Assembly: GCA_001549895.1 (NCBI GenBank) | Contig: AP014719.1 | Coordinates: forward strand, 1,984,001-2,048,000 | Source: Arthrobacter sp. Hiyo8 | GTDB taxonomy: Bacteria > Actinomycetota > Actinomycetes > Actinomycetales > Micrococcaceae | Length of the DNA: 64,000 nucleotides | Direction of reading: 5' to 3' | Shown here: positions 29,025 through 39,758 of the stretch, piece after piece | How the letters are laid out: each line of letters begins with the position of its first letter | Position numbering within the stretch: position 1 is the first letter of the stretch | Notes under the pieces: model-generated | Told to the model about the DNA's origin: nothing | What the model saw: only the letters and a program-made list of their open reading frames with translations | Databases searched by the model: none | Position numbers and translations under genes: made by a program

Positions 29025-29042
29025 TGGGAAAGCGCATACCAA
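29025..29042. promoter_or_regulatory. LacI-type operator 4, tandem to operator 3
   Basis: TGGGAAAGCGCATACCAA lies 19 bp (start to start) from operator 3, so two dimers could bind side by side. The bases after it (GCGGAAG) resemble those after operator 1 (GCGGTCC). Apart from these sites, the gap 28891-29153 shows nothing else I recognise. Confidence 0.8.
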
Positions 29043-29153
29043 GCGGAAGTTCAGTCCGATTCTTGCGATGGCGCCGCACTCCTGCTGGAAACCACACCCA
29101 AAGACGGGAAGGCCCTTCCAGTGGCCCCAACGACGTGTCCAAAGGAGGACAAA

Positions 29154-30548
29154 ATGAAGATCGACGCGAGCAGGCAGCGAAGTTCAATCGAACCGCGACA
29201 GTCCAGCACCACGAGGAAAGCGGCAGCCAGCGGCTGGATCGGCAGCGCCCTTGAGTACTACGACTGGTTCATCTATGCACAGGCCGCCGCTCTGGTGTTT
29301 CCCGGCGTCTTCTTTCCTGCCGGAAACCCGACCGTGGCGCTGATCGCTTCCCTTGGCACATACGCCGTGGGCTACGTGGCCCGCCCCATCGGCGCATTCG
29401 TCCTGGGACAGTGGGGCGACAAGCATGGCCGTAAGAATGTCCTGGTCCTGGCGATGCTCATGATGGGCGCTTCGACCTTCGCCGTCGCACTGCTGCCTAC
29501 CTACGGCCAGGTCGGCCTCCTGGCGCCCGTCCTGCTGGTCGCCGTCAGGCTCATCCAGGGCTTTGCGGTGGCCGGCGAACTCAGCGGGGCCAGCGCCATG
29601 ATCGTGGAGCACGCACCTTTCGGACGCCGGGGCTTCTACGCAAGCTTCGCGCTCCAGGGCACCCAGGCCGGGCAAATTATCGCCGCCGCAGTCTTCCTCC
29701 CGCTCTCGGCCATGCTCTCCAGTGAATCGTTCAAATCCTGGGGCTGGCGCATTCCATTCCTCCTCAGCTCCCTCGTGGTGTTCGCAGGCTACATGATCCG
29801 CCGCCGGGTCGAAGAAACCCCCATCTTCACCGAAGAAAAGGCACACCAAGAGATCCCGAAGATGCCGATCGTCCGCGTGCTGCGCGAAAGCGGTCTCAAC
29901 GTGGTTCGCGCAGTCTGCATGACCCTGGTCAACGTCGTCGGTGTCACCGTTGCAGTCTTCGGAGCGGCCTACGCTACCCAGCCGGGCTACGGCGTCGGCA
30001 TGAGCACCACCGTCTATCTCTGGATCCCGGTCCTGGCCAACGTCGTCGCACTGGCCCTCATCCCGTTGTTCGGAGATCTTTCGGACCGGTTCGGCCGCAG
30101 GCCATTGATGATCTTCGGCTCGTTGAGCTCAGGAGTGCTGGCCTACGCTTACCTGTACGCGGTCAGCCAGAACAACGTACTGCTCACCATCGTCCTCTCG
30201 ATCCTCATGTGGGGCACGCTCTACCAAGTCTGGAATGCAACGTTCGCCAGCTATTTCCAGGAGCTCTTCCCCGCCCGTACCCGCGTCACGGGATTCGCGA
30301 TCTCGCAGAACATCGGCCTCGTCATCACGGCATTCCTTCCGAGTATCTTCACGGCGATCGCGCCGCCGGGATCCGCGAACGTACCGCTCATCATCGGGTC
30401 CATCTGCTTCGGAATCTGCATCATCGGCGCCGTGGCCGCTTGGTCGGCCCGGGAAACGTACCGTATCCCGCTCAATCAGCTGGGCACGCCGGACGCGACC
30501 CCGGTTCCCCGCGAGGAATACCGCCAGCTCCGGGCCGGCACCCGGTAA
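29154..30548 (+). CDS. MFS transporter, metabolite:proton symporter (MHS) type
   Basis: 464 intact residues from ATG 29154, after an excellent ribosome site (AAAGGAGGAC). SALEYYDWFIYAQAAALVF at helix 1 and the loop 2-3 signature GQWGDKHGRKNVLVLAM fit the ShiA/KgtP-like MHS branch. The second half carries LFGDLSDRFGRRPLMIFG, and about 12 helices are visible. Two LacI operators upstream make it the likely importer of the sugar or acid handled by the neighbouring dehydrogenases. Substrate cannot be deduced. Confidence 0.9.
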   Translation: MKIDASRQRSSIEPRQSSTTRKAAASGWIGSALEYYDWFIYAQAAALVFPGVFFPAGNPTVALIASLGTYAVGYVARPIGAFVLGQWGDKHGRKNVLVLAMLMMGASTFAVALLPTYGQVGLLAPVLLVAVRLIQGFAVAGELSGASAMIVEHAPFGRRGFYASFALQGTQAGQIIAAAVFLPLSAMLSSESFKSWGWRIPFLLSSLVVFAGYMIRRRVEETPIFTEEKAHQEIPKMPIVRVLRESGLNVVRAVCMTLVNVVGVTVAVFGAAYATQPGYGVGMSTTVYLWIPVLANVVALALIPLFGDLSDRFGRRPLMIFGSLSSGVLAYAYLYAVSQNNVLLTIVLSILMWGTLYQVWNATFASYFQELFPARTRVTGFAISQNIGLVITAFLPSIFTAIAPPGSANVPLIIGSICFGICIIGAVAAWSARETYRIPLNQLGTPDATPVPREEYRQLRAGTR

Positions 30549-30613
30549 GCTGCGCGATTTTGCGGCTCTTCGCCGCCCATGAATGAAACGATTCACAGAA
30601 AGTGGGAACCTCG

Positions 30614-30946
30614 ATGCGCGTCTGCTTCCGCTCCTCGGTCAAACCCAGCCATATTCCGGAGTATCGGCGCCGCCACGCGGCCGTCTGGCCGGAGATGCTG
30701 CGTGAACTCAAGGCAGCCGGATGGAACAACTATTCGCTGTTCCTGGCTGACGACGGGCTGCTGGTGGGGTACGTGGAATGCGACGATTTCGATGCGGCCC
30801 GGACCCGCATGGCCCTGACTGACGTGAATGCCCGCTGGCAGGCGGAAATGGCGCTCCTGTTCGAAAACGACGCACAGGCACCCGACCAAGGATTCGTCCA
30901 GCTCACGGAAATCTTCAATCTCGAGGACCAGCTGTTCCGGGGTTGA
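30614..30946 (+). CDS. rhaM: L-rhamnose mutarotase family protein
   Basis: 110 intact residues, usual length for RhaM. MRVCFRSSVKPSHIPEYRRR then HAAVWPEMLRELKAAGWNNY is the family's start with the catalytic His. YSLFLADDGLLVGYVE and the C-terminal EIFNLEDQLF complete the ferredoxin-like fold. It lies 66 bp after the MFS gene and is probably in the same LacI-controlled unit. Family members interconvert sugar anomers; rhamnose itself is not proven here, and no other rhamnose gene is in the window. Confidence 0.85.
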   Translation: MRVCFRSSVKPSHIPEYRRRHAAVWPEMLRELKAAGWNNYSLFLADDGLLVGYVECDDFDAARTRMALTDVNARWQAEMALLFENDAQAPDQGFVQLTEIFNLEDQLFRG

Positions 30947-30964
30947 GGCCTTGGGTTCCGAAAA

Positions 30965-31021
30965 CCGGGGCTTGTTTCCCATCGCCGCGCTTCAAGCTCC
31001 GGCCTGGGAAACAAGCCCCGG
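30965..31021. terminator. Stem-loop between convergent genes
   Basis: Perfect 17-base arms (CCGGGGCTTGTTTCCCA, 30965-30981, and its complement, 31005-31021) enclose 23 bases. It lies between rhaM and the acyl-CoA dehydrogenase gene, which converge here. Confidence 0.75.
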
Positions 31022-31071
31022 AATCGCGCGCCCGGCGTCACGAACCCGACCGGGTACAGCGCCAAAAGCCC

Positions 31072-32334
31072 TCAAACGATCGCGGAAACCCCTGTCACGG
31101 CCCGGCCCACGATGAGTGAGTTGATCTCGAACGATCCTTCATAGGTGTAGATCGCCTCAGCATCGGCAAAGATCTTTGCCATCCGGTAGTCGGTCACGAT
31201 GCCGTTCCCGCCCAGGATGGATCGGCCCATCGCCACGGTTTCGCGCATACGGGCGCTGCAGTACGCCTTGGCCAGGGCCACCTGGGCCATTTGGGCTCCG
31301 CCGTGCCGCACTCCCTTGCTGTCCGTGTAGATATCCTCCTGCAGCTGGGCGATCCGCACCATCATCCCCATGCTTGCCACGGCATTTCCGAGCATGTCCA
31401 CCAATTGCTGCTGGATGAGTTGGAACTTCGCCAGCGGGCGGCCGAACTGCTGGCGGTCAAGCGCATACTGGCGGGCGACGTCGAATGCCGCCAACTGCTG
31501 CCCCACGGCCTGCCAGGCCACCATGAGCCGTGATCCGCGCAGCAGGTGGTTGGTGTCCGCGAAACTGTTGATCCCGGAAAAACGATCTGCCTCGGCAACC
31601 CGGACGTCTTTGAGGACAATGTCAGCGTTTTGCACCGTACGCAGGGCGATCTTGTTCTCGATCTTGGTGCGGGTCACGCCAGGCAACGTGCCGTCCACGA
31701 TGAAGCCGCGAATAGCGCCGTCGGCCTCGTCCCGGGCCCAGACCAGCATGTGGTCGCAGAACGTCCCGTTACCGATCCAGCGCTTGGCGCCGTTCAGCAC
31801 CCAGTAGTCGCCGCCGTCGTCGGCTCCCCCGGGGATCCGGCGGGCCACAGTCTGCAGGCCGCCGGCCACGTCGGATCCGTGATCCGGTTCCGTGAGCGCA
31901 AACGCACCAGTGGTCCGCAGATTGGAGGCGTCGTCGAGGTAGCGGTCCTGTTGATCCTTGGAGCCGAACTCGTACAGCGCCTCGATGAAAAGGTCGTGGT
32001 GGACCATGAAGAACGTGGCAATGGAGGTGTCCACGCGGGTCATTTCCGCGATCACGAGCCCTGCGAACAGGTTGCTGTAGCCGCGGTGCGTGGGGGTGCT
32101 CAGGCGAAGGGCCGCGAGCTTGGGCAGGATGTGCGCCGGGAACTCAGCTTTGTCCCACCAATCCTCGGCATACGGCGCGATTTCCGTGGCCAGGAATTGC
32201 CGGAGCTCGTTGAGCTTGCGCTGTTCCTGGACGCTGAGGAGGGACTCGAAATCGAAAAAGTCTGCCGAAGGCAAGGAAGGCAGCGAACCAGCCGGGTGTT
32301 CGACGGCGGCCGCGAGCTTGTGCGTCTGGCTCAC
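31072..32334 (-). CDS. Acyl-CoA dehydrogenase
   Basis: About 420 intact residues from the GTG at 32334 ([14 protein letters not shown]). Family blocks are [19 protein letters not shown] (FAD-binding), [40 protein letters not shown], and the C-terminal [14 protein letters not shown] with [19 protein letters not shown]. The Glu in YTYEGS is at the position of the catalytic base in glutaryl-CoA or isovaleryl-type members, so the enzyme is a glutaryl-CoA-like or short-chain dehydrogenase. Its GTG overlaps the TGA of the SDR gene, so the pair is translationally coupled. Confidence 0.9.
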   Translation of the reverse strand: MSQTHKLAAAVEHPAGSLPSLPSADFFDFESLLSVQEQRKLNELRQFLATEIAPYAEDWWDKAEFPAHILPKLAALRLSTPTHRGYSNLFAGLVIAEMTRVDTSIATFFMVHHDLFIEALYEFGSKDQQDRYLDDASNLRTTGAFALTEPDHGSDVAGGLQTVARRIPGGADDGGDYWVLNGAKRWIGNGTFCDHMLVWARDEADGAIRGFIVDGTLPGVTRTKIENKIALRTVQNADIVLKDVRVAEADRFSGINSFADTNHLLRGSRLMVAWQAVGQQLAAFDVARQYALDRQQFGRPLAKFQLIQQQLVDMLGNAVASMGMMVRIAQLQEDIYTDSKGVRHGGAQMAQVALAKAYCSARMRETVAMGRSILGGNGIVTDYRMAKIFADAEAIYTYEGSFEINSLIVGRAVTGVSAIV

Positions 32335-33117
32335 TTCGGTGCCATCCGGATTGCGCCGTCGAGGCGGATGGTTTCGCCGTTGAGCATGGCATTCTCCACG
32401 ATGTGCGCCACGAGGTTGGCGTACTCGGCGGGGCGGCCAAGACGCGCCGGGTGCGGCACCTGCTGGCCCAGGGAGAGCTGGGCGTCCTGGGCAAGCCGGC
32501 CAGCATCGGGGTTTCGAAAATGCCTGGAGCAATGGCCATGACGCGCACCAGCGAGCGCGCAAATTCACGGGCCAGGGCAACGTCATCGCGGCCACGGCCC
32601 CTTGGACGCGGCATACGCAGGCTGTCCGATCTGGCCGTCGAAAGCCGCCACGGAGGCTGTGTTGATGATGACTCCGCGTTCCTCGCCACCGAGTTCGGTG
32701 GACGCAGGTTCGTTCCGGCCATCGCGGCGGCAGCGAGGCGGATCACGTTGAAGGTCCCCACGAGGTTGATCTGGATGACCCTGTTGAAGTTCTCGAGCGG
32801 CAGCACACCGTCTTTGCCCAGTACTTTGCCCGGGGTTGCTACGCCAGCACAGTTGACCAGGATCCGGAGCGGGCCCAGCGCGACGGCAGCATCGACGGCG
32901 GCCTGCACCTGCTCTTCGTTCGTGACGTCGGCGGGACGAACACGGCCCTGCCGTCGGCTCCCGCGGCATTGAGTTCGGCGGCGAGGGACTCGCCGGGAGA
33001 TGAGTGGAGGTCAAGCAGCACTACCGACGCTCCGGCGTCGAGCAATCGCCTTGCGGTTGCGGCCCCCAAACCCGAAGCCCCGCCGGTTATCAACGCAACT
33101 GCGCCCTTGATGTCCAT
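32331..33117 (-). CDS. SDR-family dehydrogenase, 3-hydroxyacyl-CoA dehydrogenase type
   Basis: About 262 residues from ATG 33117 after [26 protein letters not shown] holds the TGxxxGxG nucleotide site. [29 protein letters not shown] then K give the catalytic Ser, Tyr and Lys. The C-terminal IRMAPK ends at 32331. Several frameshifts break it (near 32930, 32700, 32590 and 32500). The arrangement SDR then acyl-CoA dehydrogenase suggests one step each of a beta-oxidation-like route; the closest well-known relatives are HSD17B10-type enzymes. It is divergent from the GH76 gene. Confidence 0.85.
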
Positions 33118-33227
33118 CCATCCTCCTCGATGCAGAACCAAAATCCGTTAATGAATGTTAACTGAATCACTTTGATTGTGCACTGGTGAGGGGCCTGCGG
33201 CCAAGCGCGCGGCGTTAGGCTGTCACC

Positions 33228-34396
33228 ATGTCCGCCGCCGACACCCCGCAAGGCACCCCGGAACACCGGATTGGGCCGCGCGGGCCGACCACGCCGCACG
33301 CTCGGTGACCCGGCATTTCGGACGGCGCCTCCTCTTCCTTCCAGGAACCCATCTTGCGGCGTCGGTCCGGCCCTCCAGCCATTCTCCGTTTCAGTCGTGG
33401 AACTACTGGTGGCAGGCGCACTACGTCGATTGCCTCGTGGACGCGGGGTTGCGCGAACTGGCCTCGGGATCAAGGTTCGACGGCGGTGATCGCCCTAGTG
33501 CCGGCGAGCTCGCTTCACGCGTGGTCGCCAGCATCCGGCTGCGCAACTTCCTGCGCTACGTCAACAGCTACTACGACGACATGGCGTGGCTGGCCCTCGC
33601 CGTGCTGCGCTTGGATTCCTTGGCCGCGCGGGCGCAGAAGCCTGGCCGACGACGCAACGCCCGGTTGCAGAAAAGCCTCTCTCCGCAGTTCGAATCGGCT
33701 TCCACCCAACACATGGGCGGCGGCACCTTCTGGAGCACCAAGCGCGATTTCAAGAACACCCGGCCACGGCGCCGGTGGCCTTGCACTTCGCCCGGACCGG
33801 TCATCCAGTGCGGGCACAGGGGCTCCTGGACTGGCTCGACGCCACGCTCTTCGAACCCGCGCGCGGCCTATACCTCGACGGCGCGTGGATCAAGGAGGGC
33901 AAGCTCGTCGTCGCCGAAGAGATCTACACCTACAACCAGGGTCCAGTGCTCGGCGCCTTGTTGGAACTCGGTGGAGACGCGAACCTGGCACGCGGCGCCG
34001 CCCTGGTGGGCTCGGTGGCCGAACATCTGACGGTCCGTGAGCCTGACACTCAGGGGAGGCTCGTTCTCCGCGGCGAGGGCACCGGCGACGGCGGGCTCTT
34101 CACCGGAATCCTCGTCCGCTACCTGGCGCTCGCCGCCGGAGACGTGCGGTTGCCCGCCCCACCCGCGCTGCCGCGCGGCAATTGGTCCTCGATACCGCGG
34201 AGGCTCTGTGGCGGGACGGACGGTGCGCACCGACGATGCCAACGAAGCTTCCGGAAAGGACGACGGCGGTTGGCTCGTCTTCTCGACGGAACCGCAGCGC
34301 CCGGCGGCCGAGACGTACGCGCCGGGCACCGCCGTCGAACTCTCCACCCAGCTGCAGGCGTGGATGGTGTTGGAAGCCGCCGCGCGCGTCCAATAA
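33228..34396 (+). CDS. Glycoside hydrolase family 76 protein (alpha-1,6-mannanase type)
   Basis: About 390 residues. SPFQSWNYWWQAHYVDCLVD and NSYYDDMAWLALAVL carry the adjacent aspartates of the GH76 active site. STQHMGGGTFWSTKRDFKNT and EIYTYNQGPVLGALLEL are further family blocks. The last exon-like segment DDGGWLVFSTEPQRPAAETY reaches TAA at 34394-34396. At least five deletions break the frame. No signal peptide is visible at MSAADTPQGTP, so the enzyme appears cytosolic, which is odd for a mannanase but seen in some actinobacteria. Substrate is inferred from the family only. Confidence 0.85.
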
Positions 34397-34425
34397 TTGT
34401 CAGTGCCGGGGCCTAGTCTGGAGCT

Positions 34426-34935
34426 GTGAACCCGATCCCGAGCCCGATACCCGTCACTCTGGTCGGTGCGCCGCCGGAATGGTGGCAGATCGTTGGCGCG
34501 CTCAGCCCGCTCGCTGTCCTTGTCGCGGCGATGGTTGCCGCGATCGTAGGCCTCCTGTCCCTGCGGCAGAAGGCGCGCGCGGATGACAGGTCCGAGTGGT
34601 GGCGCCGCGCCCAATGGGCCCTCGACGCGTCCCTGTCCCGCAGCCGCTCCGAAGCCGAAATGGGTCAAAAAGCCATCGAAATTCTGGGCCACAGCGAACT
34701 CGCGTCACGGGAGGAACTCTCGCTCCTCAAAGTCGGCACTGAGGACGCGCTCCTGGCAGCCGCCACGGCGTCCGAACCCCGCGCCGTCGTCCCCTCACAG
34801 CGTCCCGCCTCGGTGGGCGCCGAGGACCGCAAGGTGCAGATCGCCGCTGCCAAGGCCAGGGTCTTGCTAGATAAGCGGCTCGGTGAGGACAGTCCAGGCT
34901 GGATCGTCGCCCTATCCCGGGAGAAGTCCGAGTAG
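34426..34935 (+). CDS. Single-pass membrane protein, unknown function
   Basis: 169 intact residues starting at GTG 34426. A short proline-rich leader precedes one membrane helix (LSPLAVLVAAMVAAIVGLLS), followed by a cytosolic helical region (WWRRAQWALDASLSRSRSEA). The C-terminal part ends with VLLDKRLGEDSPGWIVAL. I recognise no domain. It is convergent with the YdeI-type gene with 3 bp between stops. Confidence 0.65.
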   Translation: MNPIPSPIPVTLVGAPPEWWQIVGALSPLAVLVAAMVAAIVGLLSLRQKARADDRSEWWRRAQWALDASLSRSRSEAEMGQKAIEILGHSELASREELSLLKVGTEDALLAAATASEPRAVVPSQRPASVGAEDRKVQIAAAKARVLLDKRLGEDSPGWIVALSREKSE

Positions 34936-34938
34936 GTC

Positions 34939-35541
34939 CTACTCTGCCACCGCGGGCTTTTTCTTCTGCGGATACGGGGTCTCCTGCCTCGCCAACATCT
35001 CGACAAAGCCAGCAATCTTCCTGGCCCGCGTCTCCGCCTTCTTCACCGAGTTGGTGCGGTAGATCAGGGAATAGCGGTTGACCGCGGTCAGCACATCGAA
35101 CATCGCCTGGGCTTCGGGAACCGCGGCGATGGCGGCAGCGAGGTCCTCGGGGACTTCCGCGTCCGCTTGGCCCACATAGGCAGCTTCCCAACGACCGTCC
35201 GCCTTGGCGCTGTCGACGGCGGCCCATCCGGCCGGAGTCATCTTGCCTTCAGTTTCCAAACGGGCAATGTGCCCCACGTTCCGCTTGGACCATGGGCTTT
35301 TGGGGCCGCGGCGGGTCATGCGCTGGAAGACGCTTTCGTCGTCGCGCCTTCTGCCTTGGCCGTCGATCCAGCCGAAGCAAAGCGCTTCATCCAAGGCCGC
35401 GGCGTAATCGAGTTCCGTCACGTTGCCGCCCTTCTTGTGCAGCACGAGCCACACGCCCGGGCTATCGGCGCCGTTCTTTTCGAGCCAGGACCGCCACTCG
35501 GCAGCATCTTTGACGATCAGTTCTTCAAGTTCAACAGCCAT
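34939..35541 (-). CDS. YdeI/OmpD-associated family protein
   Basis: 200 intact residues. The family start LEELIVKDAAEWRSWLEKNG, the block LDYAAALDEALCFGWIDGQG and FQRMTRRGPKSPWSKRNVGH are all present. Proteins of this family are small cytosolic proteins linked to stress or bacteriocin resistance; the mechanism is unknown. The C terminus is a lysine/proline tail (YPQKKKPAVAE). Repeat cluster C begins 47 bp upstream of its start. Confidence 0.85.
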   Translation of the reverse strand: MAVELEELIVKDAAEWRSWLEKNGADSPGVWLVLHKKGGNVTELDYAAALDEALCFGWIDGQGRRRDDESVFQRMTRRGPKSPWSKRNVGHIARLETEGKMTPAGWAAVDSAKADGRWEAAYVGQADAEVPEDLAAAIAAVPEAQAMFDVLTAVNRYSLIYRTNSVKKAETRARKIAGFVEMLARQETPYPQKKKPAVAE

Positions 35542-35587
35542 GGCCCCATTCTGGTGCCAGCTAGGCTGTGGCGAAAGCCCACTGACT

Positions 35588-35760
35588 TCACGCCCAACCC
35601 TCGCTCACCTATATGGGCCCTTACCCCGACGCTCGCTCACGTATATCGGCCTTTCCGGAAACGCTCGCTCAGATCATCTGAGCGAGGGATCCCGAGTTTG
35701 GCCACATACGTGAGCGAGCGTCGCCCGATTCGACGACATAAGTGAGCGAGCGTGCAGGAG
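35588..35760. repeat. 32-bp phased repeat, cluster C (six units, mirror-image)
   Basis: Leftward cores GCTCAC or GCTCAG lie at 35603, 35635 and 35667. Rightward cores CTGAGC or GTGAGC lie at 35678, 35710 and 35742. Spacing is exactly 32 bp within each arm. The arms meet in the palindrome 35664-35686 (CTCGCTCAGAT, C, ATCTGAGCGAG). It lies between the divergent YdeI-type and Nudix genes and fills most of that gap. Confidence 0.95.
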
Positions 35761-35832
35761 TTTGGCTCGACGCAATCCTGGCTGTCTGATTCGTACGGCA
35801 TGGAACAGCACGGGATGGGGTAGAACTTAACC

Positions 35833-36372
35833 ATGAGTGTTCGTACCCCTGACCCGTACTCCGGCTGGCTTTCCGATGAAGACCTCTTCGAAGCCCGCGG
35901 CCGCCTCCCCATGGTTTACGTGGAGGCGGTTCCCGTACGTCTGGATCCGCTCGGATTCGTCAACGAGGTAGGCACCCTTCTGCAAGGCGACGCTGACGGC
36001 ACCATGGTCCGTTCCTTCGTGTCCGGCCGCGTGCTGTATCGCGAAACTATCCGGGCCGCGCTGTTGCGCCACATGGAAAAGGACCTCGGCCCGCTGGCCT
36101 TCCCGCAATTGCCCGTCAGTCCCGTGCCGTTCACGGTGGCCGAGTACTTCCCGGCACCGTCGCAGACCGGCTTCACGGACGACCGCCAACACGCCGTGTC
36201 CCTTGTTTACGTCATCCCCGTGACGGGCGAGTGCGAACCTCGCCAGGACGCCCTCGAGCTGACGTGGATGACTCCGCAGGAAATCCTCAGCGACGACGTC
36301 CAGCAGGAATTCAGCGGCGGCCGCGGCAATCTGGTGCGCCAGGCTCTGGCCTTCGCCGGCGTCGGACAGTAG
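35833..36372 (+). CDS. Nudix-like hydrolase, DUF4916 family
   Basis: 179 intact residues. RLPMVYVEAVPVRLDPLGFV, RSFVSGRVLYRETIRAALLR and FTVAEYFPAPSQTGFTDDRQ match DUF4916, an actinobacterial Nudix-related family. The usual Nudix box (GX5EX7REUXEEXGU) is not evident; RETIRAALLRHMEKDLG is the nearest equivalent, so catalysis is uncertain. It is followed by a likely intrinsic terminator. Confidence 0.85.
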   Translation: MSVRTPDPYSGWLSDEDLFEARGRLPMVYVEAVPVRLDPLGFVNEVGTLLQGDADGTMVRSFVSGRVLYRETIRAALLRHMEKDLGPLAFPQLPVSPVPFTVAEYFPAPSQTGFTDDRQHAVSLVYVIPVTGECEPRQDALELTWMTPQEILSDDVQQEFSGGRGNLVRQALAFAGVGQ

Positions 36373-36412
36373 CCCGCGCAGTTAGTAGCGGCAGCGCGGG
36401 TAATAGCCGCCT

Positions 36413-36436
36413 CCCCGATTTGCTCGGTGGGGTTTT
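36413..36436 (+). terminator. Rho-independent terminator after the DUF4916 gene
   Basis: Stem CCCCGA pairing with TCGGTGGGG (one bulged T) around the loop TTTGC, followed immediately by TTTT. It starts 41 bp after the stop codon. Confidence 0.65.
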
Positions 36437-36478
36437 ATAGACTGTTGGGCGGACCCCAAGAGAACCAAAGGACTTCCG

Positions 36479-37525
36479 ATGACTCACAGCCCAGCCGACC
36501 AGCAGTACCGTGAAAAGCAGGCTGGGGCCCTGCAAATCGGGGACTACCTGTTCCTCCCTGGTGATGGTCCCGCGGAGCAAATCACCCAGATTGAGCTCGA
36601 ACACGACGATTTTGGCGTGCCCGCGCTCATCCTGGTGACCACGCTCGACGGCGGGAACGTGCGGATCGCGATCGGGTCCAGCGTTCCGGTGGGCGAAGCG
36701 ACCGCCATCCCGGACGTCGCCGACACGCCGCTCGCCGAAGTTCCGGCCCCGCTCGGCGAAGAGCCGGCCCTGGAGCCGGATACTAGCGATGCGCCCGACG
36801 GCGGTACCTCCGACGGCGGCGGCGCGCCCGCGGAAGCCGTTCCCGTCGTCGTGCCTCCTTTGCCTCCGGTGGCACCGACTGTCAGCCGGCCGGCGGGGCC
36901 GGATCCCGCGCAGCTCGCCCTGATCCCCGAACCGACAGACTCTCCCGAGAACATCGTGGGCGCCGCTGGCGAAGCCCACCCCGGCCGGAATGGGGTTGCG
37001 GTGCTGAGCGAGCGTCTCGTGAAGGGCATCAATACGAAGTCGGGAAGCTGCCTGCGGGACCTGAGCGACCTGGCCCACGACCTTTTCATCGAGCTGCGGG
37101 ATCCGGACCGCGCCCTCGCGGTGGCCGATATTCTCAACGTGCTCCCCTACGACGGAAACCGCGACCGGTGGATGTCCGTTGAACGTTCCCTCGCACTTTC
37201 CAGCTTCATTTGCCGTGAGCTCGGCCAAACGGAACGCGCGGCAGTCTACGATCAACTCCTGCAAGCCCCGGACACCGTGGAGACAGACCCGTTCAAGGCC
37301 CGGATCGCCGCCAAAGTCCGGCAGCGCGGGCTCAACGAACCGAACCTCTACGACAAGGAAATCTTCCGCTCCATCGACAACGGCAACCGCGATGCCGAGC
37401 GCGAATGGCGGCTGCTCCGGCTCGAAACCCTGCTGTTCCTCCGCTCGCACGGCGGCTCGAACACCCTGGGCGTGGGGGAACTCGATCACCGGATCGCGAA
37501 CGAACTCGAGGCCGTGCGGGCGTAG
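36479..37525 (+). CDS. Conserved protein with proline-rich linker (DUF6707-like)
   Basis: 348 intact residues. The N-terminal beta-rich part reads LQIGDYLFLPGDGPAEQITQ. A Pro/Ala/Gly/Asp linker spans about residues 85-155. The C-terminal helical domain reads RLVKGINTKSGSCLRDLSDL then AHDLFIELRDPDRALAVADI, resembling a tetratricopeptide-like arrangement. I associate it with a Micrococcaceae family of unknown function. No catalytic motif, signal or membrane span is seen. Confidence 0.7.
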   Translation: MTHSPADQQYREKQAGALQIGDYLFLPGDGPAEQITQIELEHDDFGVPALILVTTLDGGNVRIAIGSSVPVGEATAIPDVADTPLAEVPAPLGEEPALEPDTSDAPDGGTSDGGGAPAEAVPVVVPPLPPVAPTVSRPAGPDPAQLALIPEPTDSPENIVGAAGEAHPGRNGVAVLSERLVKGINTKSGSCLRDLSDLAHDLFIELRDPDRALAVADILNVLPYDGNRDRWMSVERSLALSSFICRELGQTERAAVYDQLLQAPDTVETDPFKARIAAKVRQRGLNEPNLYDKEIFRSIDNGNRDAEREWRLLRLETLLFLRSHGGSNTLGVGELDHRIANELEAVRA

Positions 37526-37586
37526 GCGCTATCGGAGGATTTCGCAAGACCTGTCGCGTTCGCGCCAACGGCGGTAGATTCGGGCC

Positions 37587-38312
37587 ATGACGAACAATCT
37601 GAGCGTTGTTGTTAATGCCGACGCGCAGCAAGTTTGGACTTCGCTGCGCGAACCGTCGCTCGTGGCTCAATGGCACGGCTGGGAGGCCGACGAACTCGGC
37701 GACGAAATCAACCAGATCTACTTCAGCACCGACGTGGTCGAGGGTCCCGACCACACAAGCCTCACTGTGAACGGCGGCGACGTCTTCGAGCTCACCCCGG
37801 TCAGCGGAGGCACCGAGGTCCGCGTGACGCGGGCAGCCCTGGACCATGATTCCGAATGGGCCGCGTGGGACGAAGACATCACCCAGGGCTGGCTGACGTT
37901 CCTGCACCAGCTCCGATTCGCCCTGGAACGCCATCCGCACGGGCACCGGCGCACGCATTTTGTCTCCCTGCCTGGCGGCAGCGGATCCGGGATCCAGAAA
38001 CTTGGACTGGCCGACGTCCCGGCACCTGGCGAGGAATACTCGCTCACGCTACCCACGGGCGAGGCCCTCTCCGGCAAGGTCTGGTTCCGGAGCAACCACC
38101 AGGTGGGCCTCACCGTCCACAGTTACGCGGAACATGGCGACGGGCTGCTGATTGTGGCTGACCAGCCGGTGATTCCGGAGAAGAGGCCCGACGGCGGCAC
38201 GATCGTGATCGCTTCGACCTACGACCTGGGCGCGGCCAGCCTGGACTCGATCCGCTCCCACTGGGACAGCTGGAAGGCTGAGAACTACCCCACAGAGGTG
38301 CATTCGCACTGA
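37587..38312 (+). CDS. SRPBCC (START-like) domain protein
   Basis: 241 intact residues. The start NNLSVVVNADAQQVWTSLRE is the first strand and helix of the fold, and ITQGWLTFLHQLRFALERHP is the typical C-terminal helix of the first domain. The remaining about 95 residues (GEEYSLTLPTGEALSGKVWF onwards) form a second related half. Ligand and role are unknown. It is co-directional with tgt, 32 bp upstream of it. Confidence 0.8.
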   Translation: MTNNLSVVVNADAQQVWTSLREPSLVAQWHGWEADELGDEINQIYFSTDVVEGPDHTSLTVNGGDVFELTPVSGGTEVRVTRAALDHDSEWAAWDEDITQGWLTFLHQLRFALERHPHGHRRTHFVSLPGGSGSGIQKLGLADVPAPGEEYSLTLPTGEALSGKVWFRSNHQVGLTVHSYAEHGDGLLIVADQPVIPEKRPDGGTIVIASTYDLGAASLDSIRSHWDSWKAENYPTEVHSH

Positions 38313-38344
38313 CGATTCACGCTCCGGGCTGGCAGACTGTAACG

Positions 38345-39696
<1,352 letters not shown>

Positions 39697-39758
39697 GGTC
39701 CCGGTCGCTTCCCGGGCAGGCGACCTGCCGTCGTCGTCGAGATCGCGCCAAGGGCGCC

